Shown one piece after another: positions 12,828 through 20,115 of a stretch of 20,882 nt of DNA. The stretch is from a virus. Positions within the stretch are counted from its first letter, which is position 1, and the number at the start of each line of letters is the position of its first letter. The position numbers were made by a program, and so were the translations under genes. The stretch spans positions 1 to 20,882 of the IMG/VR virus record IMGVR_UViG_3300009163_000215; one strand, given 5' to 3'. A model generated the notes under the pieces. That model did not search any database. It was given only the letters and a program-made list of their open reading frames with translations, and was not told where the DNA came from.

Positions 12828-13822
12828 GTACCGAACAACAAAACGCTGAAAAGCAAGAAGTCATCACAATTCAAGAGGAAGTTGATGGTTCAGCAACGAT
12901 TGAGTTGCCTGATAGCATCCCATCCCCTGATGAACAGGCAGATTCAAGTCAAGAAGACTCTGATGAAGCTGATGAACGAGCCAGACGCGCTGAATTAGCC
13001 GCTGGTGGTGAGGTAGACGCCGATGCGGAGGCTCTTAGAGAGCAGAAACGTCAAAAAAGACGCTCACGCAAGGAGTACCACCGCAACGTCGAGCAAGAGA
13101 AGAACGTCAAAATCCAACATTTGGAGCGCGTTAATCAAGAAATGCTCGAACGCATGGCGGTTTTGGAGAAGAAGTCGCATGGAAGTGAGTTAGCACGCCT
13201 TAATAAGGCGATTGAAGACCAACACAATCGCATTTTGTTTGCAAAACAGAAGATTTCAGAGGCAACAGCCACTGGAAACGGTGATTTGCTCACTAATGCG
13301 CAGGAAATGTGGTTTGAAGCACGACGCAATGCTGAGGCTCTTGAAAACATCAAGAAAAAAGCCACTGCACCACGTCGCCAACGCACTATTCAAGCACCTG
13401 ATCCAGCCGTGCAGAACTTTGCAAATCAATGGATGTCAAACAATGAATGGTATGACCCTAAAGGGCGAGACTCCGACTCAAAGATCGCTTTAACGATTGA
13501 TGCGGCGCTTGCTGAGGAAGGTTACACCCCCCAAACTTCAGAATTTTGGGAAGAACTTGACAACCGCTTGCAAAAGTACCTACCTCACCGTTATACTAAT
13601 AACACGAACGAGAAAACAACACAACGGAGACCCCGTAATGTAGTGACGAGTTCGGGACGCGAAGCGGCGTCGAGTAGTGGTGGTAGAAATACTTTTACTC
13701 TAAACCCAGATCAGGTCAGAGCCATGAAAGATGCAGGTATGTGGGACGATCCCGACAAGAGAGCGCGAATGGTCGCGAGGTATGCTAAAGAAGCACGTCA
13801 AAACAACGGATATAGGAGTTGA
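12824..13822 (+). CDS. Head scaffolding-like protein
   Basis: Scaffolding proteins guide capsid shell assembly and leave or are degraded. This 332-residue protein has the expected composition and place: upstream of the capsid gene, acidic N-terminus (1-60), and a long charged coiled coil at about 70-125 ('VKIQHLERVNQEMLERMAVL'). A second helical region follows ('NAQEMWFEARRNAEALENI'). The C-terminus is basic and Ser/Thr/Asn-rich and ends 'NQVR'-like as 'DPDKRARMVARYAKEARQNN'. The basic helical tail is where known scaffolds bind capsid protein. An N-terminal motif 'VDGSATIEL' resembles two in the portal. The start overlaps the co-chaperonin stop by ATGA. Confidence 0.75.
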   Translation: MSTEQQNAEKQEVITIQEEVDGSATIELPDSIPSPDEQADSSQEDSDEADERARRAELAAGGEVDADAEALREQKRQKRRSRKEYHRNVEQEKNVKIQHLERVNQEMLERMAVLEKKSHGSELARLNKAIEDQHNRILFAKQKISEATATGNGDLLTNAQEMWFEARRNAEALENIKKKATAPRRQRTIQAPDPAVQNFANQWMSNNEWYDPKGRDSDSKIALTIDAALAEEGYTPQTSEFWEELDNRLQKYLPHRYTNNTNEKTTQRRPRNVVTSSGREAASSSGGRNTFTLNPDQVRAMKDAGMWDDPDKRARMVARYAKEARQNNGYRS

Positions 13823-13824
13823 AA

Positions 13825-14364
13825 ATGGATTCTCGTTTAAAGAAAAATTTGTCTGCTGGTGGACGCGAAAGTCGCGCGAGTCTTGACCAAAGTCGAGAGG
13901 CACCCGAAGACCAGTTCGTATCATCTGATGAGCGTCGCAAGATGTGGAAAGATGAGTGGACACAAAGCGCGTTGCCCAATGTCCCTGAAGTTAAGGGATG
14001 GCATCATTGCTGGTTATCGTCAACCAATGCGTATGACAGCATTGACAAGAGGATCAGATTAGGTTATGTACCCGTGAAAGCGGACGAGATGACTGGGTTT
14101 GATAACTATCGAGTCAAGTCTGGAGAACAAACTGGTTATATCGCGTGTAATGAGATGATCTTGTACAAAATTCCAATGGACTTGTATCAAGATGTTATGG
14201 CTCATTTTCACCACGAAGCACCGCTTGAGGAAGCGAACAAGATTCGACTGCAAGCAGAGCAACAAGTGGGACGTGATAGTCGAGGTAGACCCTTGGGACA
14301 GATTGAAGGCGATGGTATGGACAACATTGATAAACCGATACCTGCTCCGCATTTCGCTGGGTAG
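13825..14364 (+). CDS. Conserved-looking virion-cluster protein, 179 aa
   Basis: The ATG at 13825 is chosen because TAGGAG (13813-13818) is spaced 6 bases before it. An in-frame TTG at 13819 overlaps the upstream stop and is less likely. The protein has a charged, disordered N-terminus (1-50). A conserved-looking core follows: 'EVKGWHHCWLSSTNAYDSID', 'RIRLGYVPVKADEM', 'ACNEMILYKIPMDLYQDVM', 'AHFHHEAPLEEANKI'. I have the impression of seeing this arrangement between scaffold and capsid genes of other podophages, without an assigned function. It may be a minor head protein. The His-rich 'HFHHEAP' could bind metal, but that is untested. Confidence 0.7.
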   Translation: MDSRLKKNLSAGGRESRASLDQSREAPEDQFVSSDERRKMWKDEWTQSALPNVPEVKGWHHCWLSSTNAYDSIDKRIRLGYVPVKADEMTGFDNYRVKSGEQTGYIACNEMILYKIPMDLYQDVMAHFHHEAPLEEANKIRLQAEQQVGRDSRGRPLGQIEGDGMDNIDKPIPAPHFAG

Positions 14365-14393
14365 GAATGTTTTAACAAACAAGGAGTAAGACT

Positions 14394-14966
14394 ATGTCTT
14401 CAACATCTGCTCCGTTCGGTATGCGCCCATCGTTCCATCCTTCTGGTTTGGATCGCGCTGTCGCATTACCCAACGGTATCGCCTCTGCCTACGGAACTGG
14501 CATTTTAAAAGGTCAACCCGTAGCACTTAACACCAGCGGTAACATCATTGCCGCTACTGCTGGTAGCGCCTACCAAGGTGCTTTTGCTGGTCACGAGTAC
14601 ACCGACCTAACTGGTCGTCGTCTTGTCAGCAACCAATGGATTGCAAGCACTGCATACCAAACTGGTTCTGAAGTAACCTACTACTACTCTGACCCGAACA
14701 TCGTTTACGACATTCAGGCTAATGGTAGTTTGGCTCAGACCTCCATTGGAGATCAAGCAGACTTTGCAAGCATTACCGCTGGTTCTACAACCACTGGTTT
14801 GTCGCAATGCATGATTTCCACCTCGTTGGCAGGTTCTAGTGCTGTTGGTGATATGCGTATCATCGGACTCACGCCTGCTGTTGACAACGCTTGGGGCGAT
14901 GCTTACACAGTAGTGCAAGTACAAGTCTCTCGTAGTCAATTTGTTGCAACCATTAACGCCATCTAA
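14394..14966 (+). CDS. Capsid cement/decoration-like protein, 190 aa
   Basis: It lies directly upstream of the major capsid gene with a strong ribosome site, AAGGAGT (14381-14387). The product is Ser/Thr/Ala/Gly-rich and beta-rich: 'FGMRPSFHPSGLDRAV', 'ILKGQPVALNTSGNIIAATA', 'YQGAFAGHEYTDLTGRRLVS' and 'VYDIQANGSLAQTSIGDQAD'. The 'KGQPVALN...GNIIAAT...FAG' pattern is of the kind seen in capsid decoration proteins that start with a small beta domain. Location and composition support a head-surface or cement role, without proof. It has one cysteine and no transmembrane segment. Confidence 0.65.
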   Translation: MSSTSAPFGMRPSFHPSGLDRAVALPNGIASAYGTGILKGQPVALNTSGNIIAATAGSAYQGAFAGHEYTDLTGRRLVSNQWIASTAYQTGSEVTYYYSDPNIVYDIQANGSLAQTSIGDQADFASITAGSTTTGLSQCMISTSLAGSSAVGDMRIIGLTPAVDNAWGDAYTVVQVQVSRSQFVATINAI

Positions 14967-14977
14967 GGAGTCCAATC

Positions 14978-15892
14978 ATGGCCGCACCAATGCGCAGTAC
15001 GGACTTTAGAAGTATTGTTGAACCTATCCTCAACGAATGCTTCGATGGAGTCTATGACCAACGTACCGATGAATGGTCACGGGTTTTCCGTGAGCAAGAA
15101 GGTATTCCTCGTAACTACCACGAAGAACCAGTCCTTTATGGATTTGGTGCCGCACCTCAACTTCCTGATGGAACACCTGTGTCCTATCAGCAAGGTGGTG
15201 TTCTCTTCTTGCAACGCTATGTCTACAACGTGTATGGCTTAGCCTTCGCGCTGACAAAAGTGTTGGTTGAAGATGGCGACCATATCCGCATCGGTCAGGT
15301 TTATGCACGTCACTTGGCACAGTCTTTGATTGAAACCAAAGAAACTTTGTCAGCAAACGTGTTGAACCGTGCGTTTAACTCAAGCTACCCCGGCGGTGAC
15401 GGCGTGTCTCTGAGCAATTCAGCGCACCCCATTGTGAATGGCACATTCAGCAACTTGCTGACTACTGCCGCTAACTTGTCGCAGACTTCTCTTGAGCAAA
15501 TGTTGATCCAAATCCGTCAAGCGGTGGACAACAATGGCAAGAAGATTCGTTTGGTTCCACGTCAACTGATTGTGGCCCCCGGCAACGTCTTCCAAGCTGA
15601 AGTTTTGTTGAAGTCTGTCCTGCGCTCAGGTACTGGCAACAACGACATCAACCCTGTTAAGTCTATCGGTCTTTTGGACGAAGGCGCGGCAGTGTTGTCA
15701 CGTTTGACCAGTGCTACAGCATTCTGGGTACAGACTGATGCTCCTGAAGGCATGAAGTTGCTGATGCGTCGCAAACTCGAAAAGACTATGGAAGGTGATT
15801 TCGAGACCGACTCTATGCGCTACAAAGCTACAGAGCGTTACCAAGTGGGCTTCACTGATCCACGCGCCGTGTACGGCACGCCCGGCGTCTAA
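14978..15892 (+). CDS. Major capsid protein (HK97 fold, Mu gpT-like)
   Basis: This 304-residue protein should form the icosahedral shell. Diagnostic segments are the N-terminal helix region 'FRSIVEPILNECFDGVYDQR', the long helix 'LAQSLIETKETLSANVLNRA', the phage MCP signature 'GGDGVSLSNSAHPI', and the C-terminal region 'DAPEGMKLLMRRKLEKTM' followed by 'FTDPRAVYGTPGV'. The signature resembles Mu gpT-type capsid proteins. The ribosome site TAAGGAG lies just before the ATG at 14978. It is followed within 15 bases by a strong intrinsic terminator, typical for the most abundant virion protein. No N-terminal delta domain or prohead protease gene was seen, consistent with use of a separate scaffold. 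Confidence 0.9.
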   Translation: MAAPMRSTDFRSIVEPILNECFDGVYDQRTDEWSRVFREQEGIPRNYHEEPVLYGFGAAPQLPDGTPVSYQQGGVLFLQRYVYNVYGLAFALTKVLVEDGDHIRIGQVYARHLAQSLIETKETLSANVLNRAFNSSYPGGDGVSLSNSAHPIVNGTFSNLLTTAANLSQTSLEQMLIQIRQAVDNNGKKIRLVPRQLIVAPGNVFQAEVLLKSVLRSGTGNNDINPVKSIGLLDEGAAVLSRLTSATAFWVQTDAPEGMKLLMRRKLEKTMEGDFETDSMRYKATERYQVGFTDPRAVYGTPGV

Positions 15893-15904
15893 CCCACGCC
15901 ACGA

Positions 15905-15937
15905 GGGGGTTGGGATAACACCTAACCCCTTTTTTTT
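15905..15937 (+). terminator. Intrinsic terminator after the major capsid gene
   Basis: A 10-bp stem pairs 15905-15914 with 15921-15930 (two G-T wobbles) around the loop ATAACA. It runs directly into eight T bases (15930-15937). The next gene starts 33 bases later, and no promoter is visible between them, so some read-through must occur. Confidence 0.9.
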
Positions 15938-15969
15938 AATGTTTGGTCAAACTTTTCAAGGAGCAGACC

Positions 15970-16947
15970 ATGCCCCAGTTTTCAGATGATCTTTTTCTAG
16001 GCTCCGCCATTACCTATCAAGGTTCGGATGCTTATCCTGCTGTTGCGACCTTTACTGGTTCAATTTCTACCACTACATTAACTGTTACCGCAATGCTTTC
16101 TGGTGACAATATTACTGTTGGTATGTTTATTGACAGTTCAACGTCACTCACCAATGGCACCTACATTACCGCTTTTGGTACAGGTACAGGCGGTACAGGT
16201 ACTTACACGGTCAGTGCTTCACAAACTGTAGCAAGCGCCACCATCATTGGTTCTGGTAATGCTTTGTTGCAAAACCCATCCCCAATGAGCGTAGGTGTTG
16301 GCCCCTTGGGTCGACTCTATATTTGGGACGCTGTACCACAAGCAAAACTAACAACCAACATTGTTGCCGCCGCCATCACAACTGCTACCACGCTCACGCT
16401 TGCCGCAGGTGCTGGTGTTACATCAACAACCATAACTGGTGGTGGTACAGGTCTGCAACTTGACTGCCCTCGTGCTGTGTCTACAACCACAGGTGCTGGT
16501 TCTCCAACTTCTGTCAACATTACGGTTTCTGGTTACGACTACTACGGTCAAGCCATGAGCGAGGTAATTGCAACAGGAACAGTGGCATCAACAACCGTCA
16601 ATGGTAAAAAAGCCTTCTACCAGATTGCCAGTGTTACCGCTTCAGGCGGTAGCGTGGTAACTGTTGCGGTAGGTACAACCGACATCTTAGGTGCGCCACT
16701 GCGCATCACTGATCGAGGTTACGTCACCCGCGCTGGCTGGGACAATACCTTGGCTGAAGATGCTGGCACCATGACTGTTGCCGCTACCGCTACAGCAACT
16801 ACCACAACTGGAGATGTGCGCGGAACGTACACCCCTTCCTCGGCGGCAGATGGTATCAAGCGCCTTGTGATGGGAATAGCCCTGCCAGCGATTGCGGCAG
16901 GCCCGAATGCAACTCGTGTTGGCGCGTTTGGCGTCACACAAGCATAA
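15970..16947 (+). CDS. Beta-rich virion protein with mobile-looking module, 325 aa
   Basis: The start at 15970 has AAGGAG (15958-15963) 6 bases upstream; an in-frame TTG at 15943 is rejected. The protein is almost entirely Thr/Gly/Ala/Val-rich beta structure. Residues about 25-94 form a self-contained module with '[17 protein letters not shown]' and '[18 protein letters not shown]'. I recognise the latter pattern as one that recurs in unrelated phage structural proteins. It seems inserted between '[13 protein letters not shown]' and '[19 protein letters not shown]', which read as continuous surrounding protein. The rest has repeated beta segments and ends '[20 protein letters not shown]'. The location after the capsid gene suggests a head-surface or head-fibre protein; the exact role is unknown. 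Confidence 0.7.
   Translation: MPQFSDDLFLGSAITYQGSDAYPAVATFTGSISTTTLTVTAMLSGDNITVGMFIDSSTSLTNGTYITAFGTGTGGTGTYTVSASQTVASATIIGSGNALLQNPSPMSVGVGPLGRLYIWDAVPQAKLTTNIVAAAITTATTLTLAAGAGVTSTTITGGGTGLQLDCPRAVSTTTGAGSPTSVNITVSGYDYYGQAMSEVIATGTVASTTVNGKKAFYQIASVTASGGSVVTVAVGTTDILGAPLRITDRGYVTRAGWDNTLAEDAGTMTVAATATATTTTGDVRGTYTPSSAADGIKRLVMGIALPAIAAGPNATRVGAFGVTQA
16042..16251 (+). repeat. Mobile-looking beta module inside a virion gene
   Basis: The encoded residues (about 25-94) contain the Gly-Thr run '[12 protein letters not shown]' next to '[11 protein letters not shown]'. At DNA level the run is built from repeated GGTACA units (around 16177-16206). Modules of this sort are shared among phage tail and head proteins, which suggests recombinational shuffling. 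The boundaries are approximate. Confidence 0.5.
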
Positions 16948-16957
16948 GGAGAGCAAC

Positions 16958-18052
16958 ATGGGACAATTTAAACCAATGGTCAAAATGATGACCACAGAAC
17001 CCTCAGTAGAGTTAAAACTCGCTAAGGGTGGCTCAGTCAAGATGAAAAAAGGCGGTAGCACTACCAAAGCCAAGAAGATGGCTATGGGTGGTGGCGCTAT
17101 GGACATGATGTCAGGAACACCCGCTTTGGTGGGTCGTCCTGCTGTGAATGCTCCAGTGCGCACGCCGGGCAAGCCCTCCATGATGGCTCGTCGCAAGGCA
17201 ATGATGGCAAAGCCTGCAATGCCTATGGGTAACCCCTCTATGCCTGCGCCAATGAAAAAAGGTGGCAAAGCTGAAGGCGGCGACACTGCTCAAGACAAAG
17301 CTATGATCAAGAAAGCCTTTAAACAGCACGATATGCAAGAGCATAAAGGCGGCAAAGGCACTAACTTGAAGCTGAAAAAGGGTGGCAAGATGGCTACTGG
17401 CGGTGTAACGGACGGTCAAGGTGGTTACAAAACTGGTGGTGTTGTCCTTGGTAATGGCGGCGGTTACAAAACTGGCGGAGTTGCTTTAGGTAACGCGGGT
17501 GGCTACAAAATGGGGGGCAAATCCTCAAAAAAAGCCTACGCGACGGGGGGAACTGTTGATTCAGGCAAACCCGTCGCAATGCCCCAAGGTAACAAGAAAC
17601 CAAGCGCACCTGTAAGCATTGATCGTTTTTCTGGCACCTTTAAAAAGGGCGGCAAAGTAATGATGAATGGTGGTGGTACAACTTCTGGTCAAGGTGCGAT
17701 TACTGATAGTGAGCGCAAGACTGTTCAGGACTTGTCCAAAGGTGCTTACGATAAAACTGGAAAGTACAACCGTGAACTTGAGGATGCAATGAATCCTTTT
17801 AGTATGGTGAAAGAACTTGCTGGCAAGGCGCGTGATGCGTTTCTTGATAGGAAGCCTGCCCAGATAATTGATATGACAGGAAAAAAACCTGAAGATTTTC
17901 TTGACAGGAAGCCTGATAGGTCAATAGACATGAAGGGTAAAAAACCTGAAGATTTTCTTCAAAAATTGCGTGGACAGGGCGCTGTTACAGAAACCGAAAG
18001 GTCTGTGACAGTGTCCCCAGTAGGAAAAAGACGCGGCGGACGCGCTTGTTGA
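16958..18052 (+). CDS. Basic Gly/Lys/Met-rich repeat protein, 364 aa
   Basis: TAAGGAG (16946-16952) sets the start at 16958 and overlaps the upstream stop; longer in-frame starts are rejected. The N-terminal two thirds are Lys/Met/Gly-rich, with many KGG or KKGG motifs (residues 23-25, 31-33, 101-103, 130-132, 141-143). Three tandem units of GGYKTGGVxLGN lie at 155-187. The C-terminus has 'ELEDAMNPFSMVKELAGKAR', then two near-identical 19-residue units (297-334) beginning DRKP, and ends in a basic 'GKRRGGRAC'. Very high positive charge suggests binding to DNA or to an acidic surface inside the head. No enzyme motif is seen. Its placement between two terminators, downstream of the capsid gene, suggests a virion component. 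Confidence 0.7.
   Translation: MGQFKPMVKMMTTEPSVELKLAKGGSVKMKKGGSTTKAKKMAMGGGAMDMMSGTPALVGRPAVNAPVRTPGKPSMMARRKAMMAKPAMPMGNPSMPAPMKKGGKAEGGDTAQDKAMIKKAFKQHDMQEHKGGKGTNLKLKKGGKMATGGVTDGQGGYKTGGVVLGNGGGYKTGGVALGNAGGYKMGGKSSKKAYATGGTVDSGKPVAMPQGNKKPSAPVSIDRFSGTFKKGGKVMMNGGGTTSGQGAITDSERKTVQDLSKGAYDKTGKYNRELEDAMNPFSMVKELAGKARDAFLDRKPAQIIDMTGKKPEDFLDRKPDRSIDMKGKKPEDFLQKLRGQGAVTETERSVTVSPVGKRRGGRAC
17420..17518 (+). repeat. 39-base tandem repeat (2.5 copies)
   Basis: Units at 17420-17458, 17459-17497 and a partial at 17498-17518 encode GGYKTGGVVLGNG, GGYKTGGVALGNA and GGYKMGG. The unit is 13 codons, so copy-number changes keep the frame. Copies differ mostly at third codon positions, meaning the peptide is kept while the DNA drifts. 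Confidence 0.85.
17846..17959 (+). repeat. 57-base tandem repeat (2 copies)
   Basis: The units 17846-17902 and 17903-17959 encode DRKPAQIIDMTGKKPEDFL and DRKPDRSIDMKGKKPEDFL. The final 'AAAAACCTGAAGATTTTCTT' is identical in both, which suggests recent duplication. The unit is 19 codons and in frame. Confidence 0.9.
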
Positions 18053-18057
18053 AAACG

Positions 18058-18083
18058 AGTGGGGGCTTCGGCCCCCGCTTTTA
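18058..18083 (+). terminator. Intrinsic terminator with TTCG loop
   Basis: The 9-bp GC-rich stem 18058-18066 / 18071-18079 (one T-G wobble) closes on a very stable TTCG tetraloop and is followed by TTTT (18080-18083). It lies right after the basic repeat protein gene. The ribosome site of the next gene starts two bases beyond the T run, again with no room for a promoter. Confidence 0.88.
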
Positions 18084-18096
18084 ATTGGAGAAATGA

Positions 18097-18516
18097 ATGA
18101 CTATTACGGCTACATCCCAAACATTATTTGATGGCGAAAGAATCGCCATTATGAAGTTTTACGCATCAATGAGTACGACTGAAAATGAGTCTGCTGTTGC
18201 AAAAGTAACTCCTTCGGCGCTTTTACCATCAAATGCAGGTGGTGCTTGTGATGCTGTGACCATTTTAAAATGCACAGCAATGACGCATGGTTTAGAAGTC
18301 CAAATGAATTGGAAAGCAAATACACCAGTTGTTATTGAAATTATTCCACCCAATACAAATTACACCCAAGATTATTCAAATTTTGGCGGTTTGTGGAACA
18401 ACGCAAGTACAGGTAAAGACGGCGTAATTACTTTTACAACTTTAGATGGTACTGCTGGAGATGCGTACACGGTCATTCTTGAAATGCAAAAACATTACGT
18501 TAATCCTTTGGGTTAA
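18097..18516 (+). CDS. Beta-rich virion protein, 139 aa
   Basis: TTGGAG (18085-18090) is spaced 6 bases before the ATG at 18097; the ATG at 18093 is too close. The product (MTITATSQTLFDGERIAIMK...) is mostly beta with 'GLEVQMNWKANTPVVIEIIP', 'GGLWNNASTGKDGVITFTTL' and 'GDAYTVILEMQKHYVNPLG'. It lacks membrane segments. The compact jelly-roll-like pattern and position among head/neck genes suggest a decoration or neck protein, but I recognise no family. Confidence 0.7.
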   Translation: MTITATSQTLFDGERIAIMKFYASMSTTENESAVAKVTPSALLPSNAGGACDAVTILKCTAMTHGLEVQMNWKANTPVVIEIIPPNTNYTQDYSNFGGLWNNASTGKDGVITFTTLDGTAGDAYTVILEMQKHYVNPLG

Positions 18517-18518
18517 TC

Positions 18519-19043
18519 ATGCCAAGCAAATCATCTTTCCAACACAATTTGATGGAAGCGGTCGCACATAACCCTGCGTTCGCCAAGAAGGTTGGTATTC
18601 CTCAAAAGGTCGGCAAAGATTTTGCTAAAGCTGATGAGGGAAAGAAACTTAAAGGAGGCGGCTTGTATGAAAATATCAATGCAAAACGTGAAAGAATCTC
18701 TGAAGGCTCTGGGGAGAAGATGCGTCGAGTGGGTAGCAAGGGTGCGCCAACGGCTAGTGACTTTAAAGAGTCAGCAAAAACCGCCAAATTAAAAGATGGT
18801 GGGGTTAGCCTTGCGGTAGGTCGTGGTGAAAAACTTTCGACAAAAGAAGGCGCAGGGCTTACGCAAAAAGGCAGAGACAAATACAATAGAGAGACAGGGT
18901 CAAACTTGAAGGCTCCACAGCCTCAAGGTGGCGCTCGTAAGGACTCATTTTGCGCTCGTATGAGCGGGGTGCAAGGGCCAATGAAAGACGAGAAGGGTAA
19001 TCCCACTCGTAAAGCGGCGGCACTTGCACGTTGGAAGTGTTGA
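18519..19043 (+). CDS. Two-domain basic phage protein (DUF6321-like C-terminus), 174 aa
   Basis: The product has an N-terminal helical unit (residues 5-42, 'FQHNLMEAVAHNPAFAKKVG'). A KLKGGG motif (43-48), a charged middle and a KLKDGG motif (90-95) follow. The C-terminal domain is 'LTQKGRDKYNRETGSNLKAP', then 'KDSFCARMSGVQGPMKDEKG' and a final 'RKAAALARWKC'. That C-terminal pattern matches what I remember as DUF6321, found in many phages and of unknown function. Its conserved Cys and basic residues could bind metal or nucleic acid, which is inference. The start at 18519 has only a weak ribosome site, so translation may be coupled to the gene two bases upstream. Confidence 0.72.
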   Translation: MPSKSSFQHNLMEAVAHNPAFAKKVGIPQKVGKDFAKADEGKKLKGGGLYENINAKRERISEGSGEKMRRVGSKGAPTASDFKESAKTAKLKDGGVSLAVGRGEKLSTKEGAGLTQKGRDKYNRETGSNLKAPQPQGGARKDSFCARMSGVQGPMKDEKGNPTRKAAALARWKC

Positions 19044-19044
19044 T

Positions 19045-20115
19045 ATGGCGTACTCTGAAACCTACGGACAAACGGTCAATGTGCAGACATTGATTGACCA
19101 CGGCGCTCGACGCTGTGGGAAGCTGGCTGAAGAGTTGACTTCTGAGCAAGTTCTCTCCGCTCGTCAATCGCTTGGGTTCTTGCTTTCTAACCTTATCAAT
19201 CGAGGCATCCAGTATTGGTGCATCAGCAAAGAGGTGATTGGACTTACCCCTAACAAGTATCAATACACCCTGCCTGACGGGGCTGTAGACACGCTTAATG
19301 TGCTATATCGCACTTTAAATCGTCCAGTAGGGGCGTATACCTCCTCTGCTGGCGGAACTGTTGCAAATCTTTACGATGGGGATGTTGACACTTACACCCA
19401 ACAGGCTTCGGCAAACGGGAGTTTTACGGTCAATTACGGCATAACAAACCCCATCTATGCAGGCTCTATTGGGTTCTTGCCCTACATCTCTGGTGGTGGG
19501 TCTGGAACGTGGAATATTACGCTCCAATACTCGACTGACGGGGTGACGTATTCCACCTTGCAAAACCTTGGGGCGGTTGCGGTTAAGGACAACACATGGG
19601 TGTGGACGGATATAGACCCCGGTCAGTCCGTCGCCTACTACCGCATTCTTGCCTCCTCTGGGACTACGCTTGCTCTTCGTGAGTGGTACATCGGTAACAA
19701 CAGCACCGAGGTGATGATGTCTCGCCTAAACCGTGACGACTACACTAACTTGCCTAACAAGAACTTTACTGCAAACCAGCCTTTTCAGTTTTGGTTTGAT
19801 CGCACTATTCCAAACCCAACGATTTATCTTTGGCCTACCCCTAGCAACGCCTTTGTGCAGATGACGGTGTGGTACTCCACCCAAGTCATGGATGTGGGCG
19901 CTTTGACTAACGAATTGCAGATTCCTCAGCGGTGGTACGAGGCGGTGGTGTTTATGCTGGCTCACCGTATGAGCCTTGAGTTGCCACAGGTTGCAATGGA
20001 TCGTGTTGGCTATCTTGAAAAGATGGCTGAAAAATATCTGTTTGAAGCGGAGCAGGAAGAGCGCGACAAGTCGCCAATCTACCTAGCCCCAAACATTAGC
20101 GTGTACACAGCATAA
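19045..20115 (+). CDS. Head-tail adaptor-like neck protein with discoidin-like insert
   Basis: This 356-residue protein looks like a podovirus adaptor (P22 gp4 / T7 gp11-like role) that bridges portal and tail. Helical N-terminal segments ('VNVQTLIDHGARRCGKLAEE', 'LSARQSLGFLLSNLINRGI') are followed by 'YQYTLPDGAVDTLNVLYRTL'. The flanking sequence resumes at 'MMSRLNRDDYTNLPNKN', 'YLWPTPSNAFVQMTVWY' and 'IPQRWYEAVVFMLAHRMS', ending in charged helices. Residues about 97-217 form an extra domain with 'NLYDGDVDTYTQQ', 'WNITLQYSTDGVTYSTL' and 'VAYYRILASSGTTLALREWY', which is a F5/8 type C (discoidin) pattern. GGAAG (19033-19037) supports the ATG at 19045, one base after the previous stop. Confidence 0.75.
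   Translation: MAYSETYGQTVNVQTLIDHGARRCGKLAEELTSEQVLSARQSLGFLLSNLINRGIQYWCISKEVIGLTPNKYQYTLPDGAVDTLNVLYRTLNRPVGAYTSSAGGTVANLYDGDVDTYTQQASANGSFTVNYGITNPIYAGSIGFLPYISGGGSGTWNITLQYSTDGVTYSTLQNLGAVAVKDNTWVWTDIDPGQSVAYYRILASSGTTLALREWYIGNNSTEVMMSRLNRDDYTNLPNKNFTANQPFQFWFDRTIPNPTIYLWPTPSNAFVQMTVWYSTQVMDVGALTNELQIPQRWYEAVVFMLAHRMSLELPQVAMDRVGYLEKMAEKYLFEAEQEERDKSPIYLAPNISVYTA

Noticed and set aside
15941-15952. Short inverted repeat GTTTG-GT-CAAAC before the ribosome site at 15958
   Set aside because: Five-base arms with a two-base centre cannot form a stable hairpin and there is no second copy.
16687-17286. Minus-strand 199-codon frame opposite the end of the beta-rich gene and the start of the basic repeat gene
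   Set aside because: The opposite strand has two well-supported genes with good ribosome sites. The long minus frame follows from their biased Lys/Met/Gly codon use and contains runs such as PPFF and APPP.
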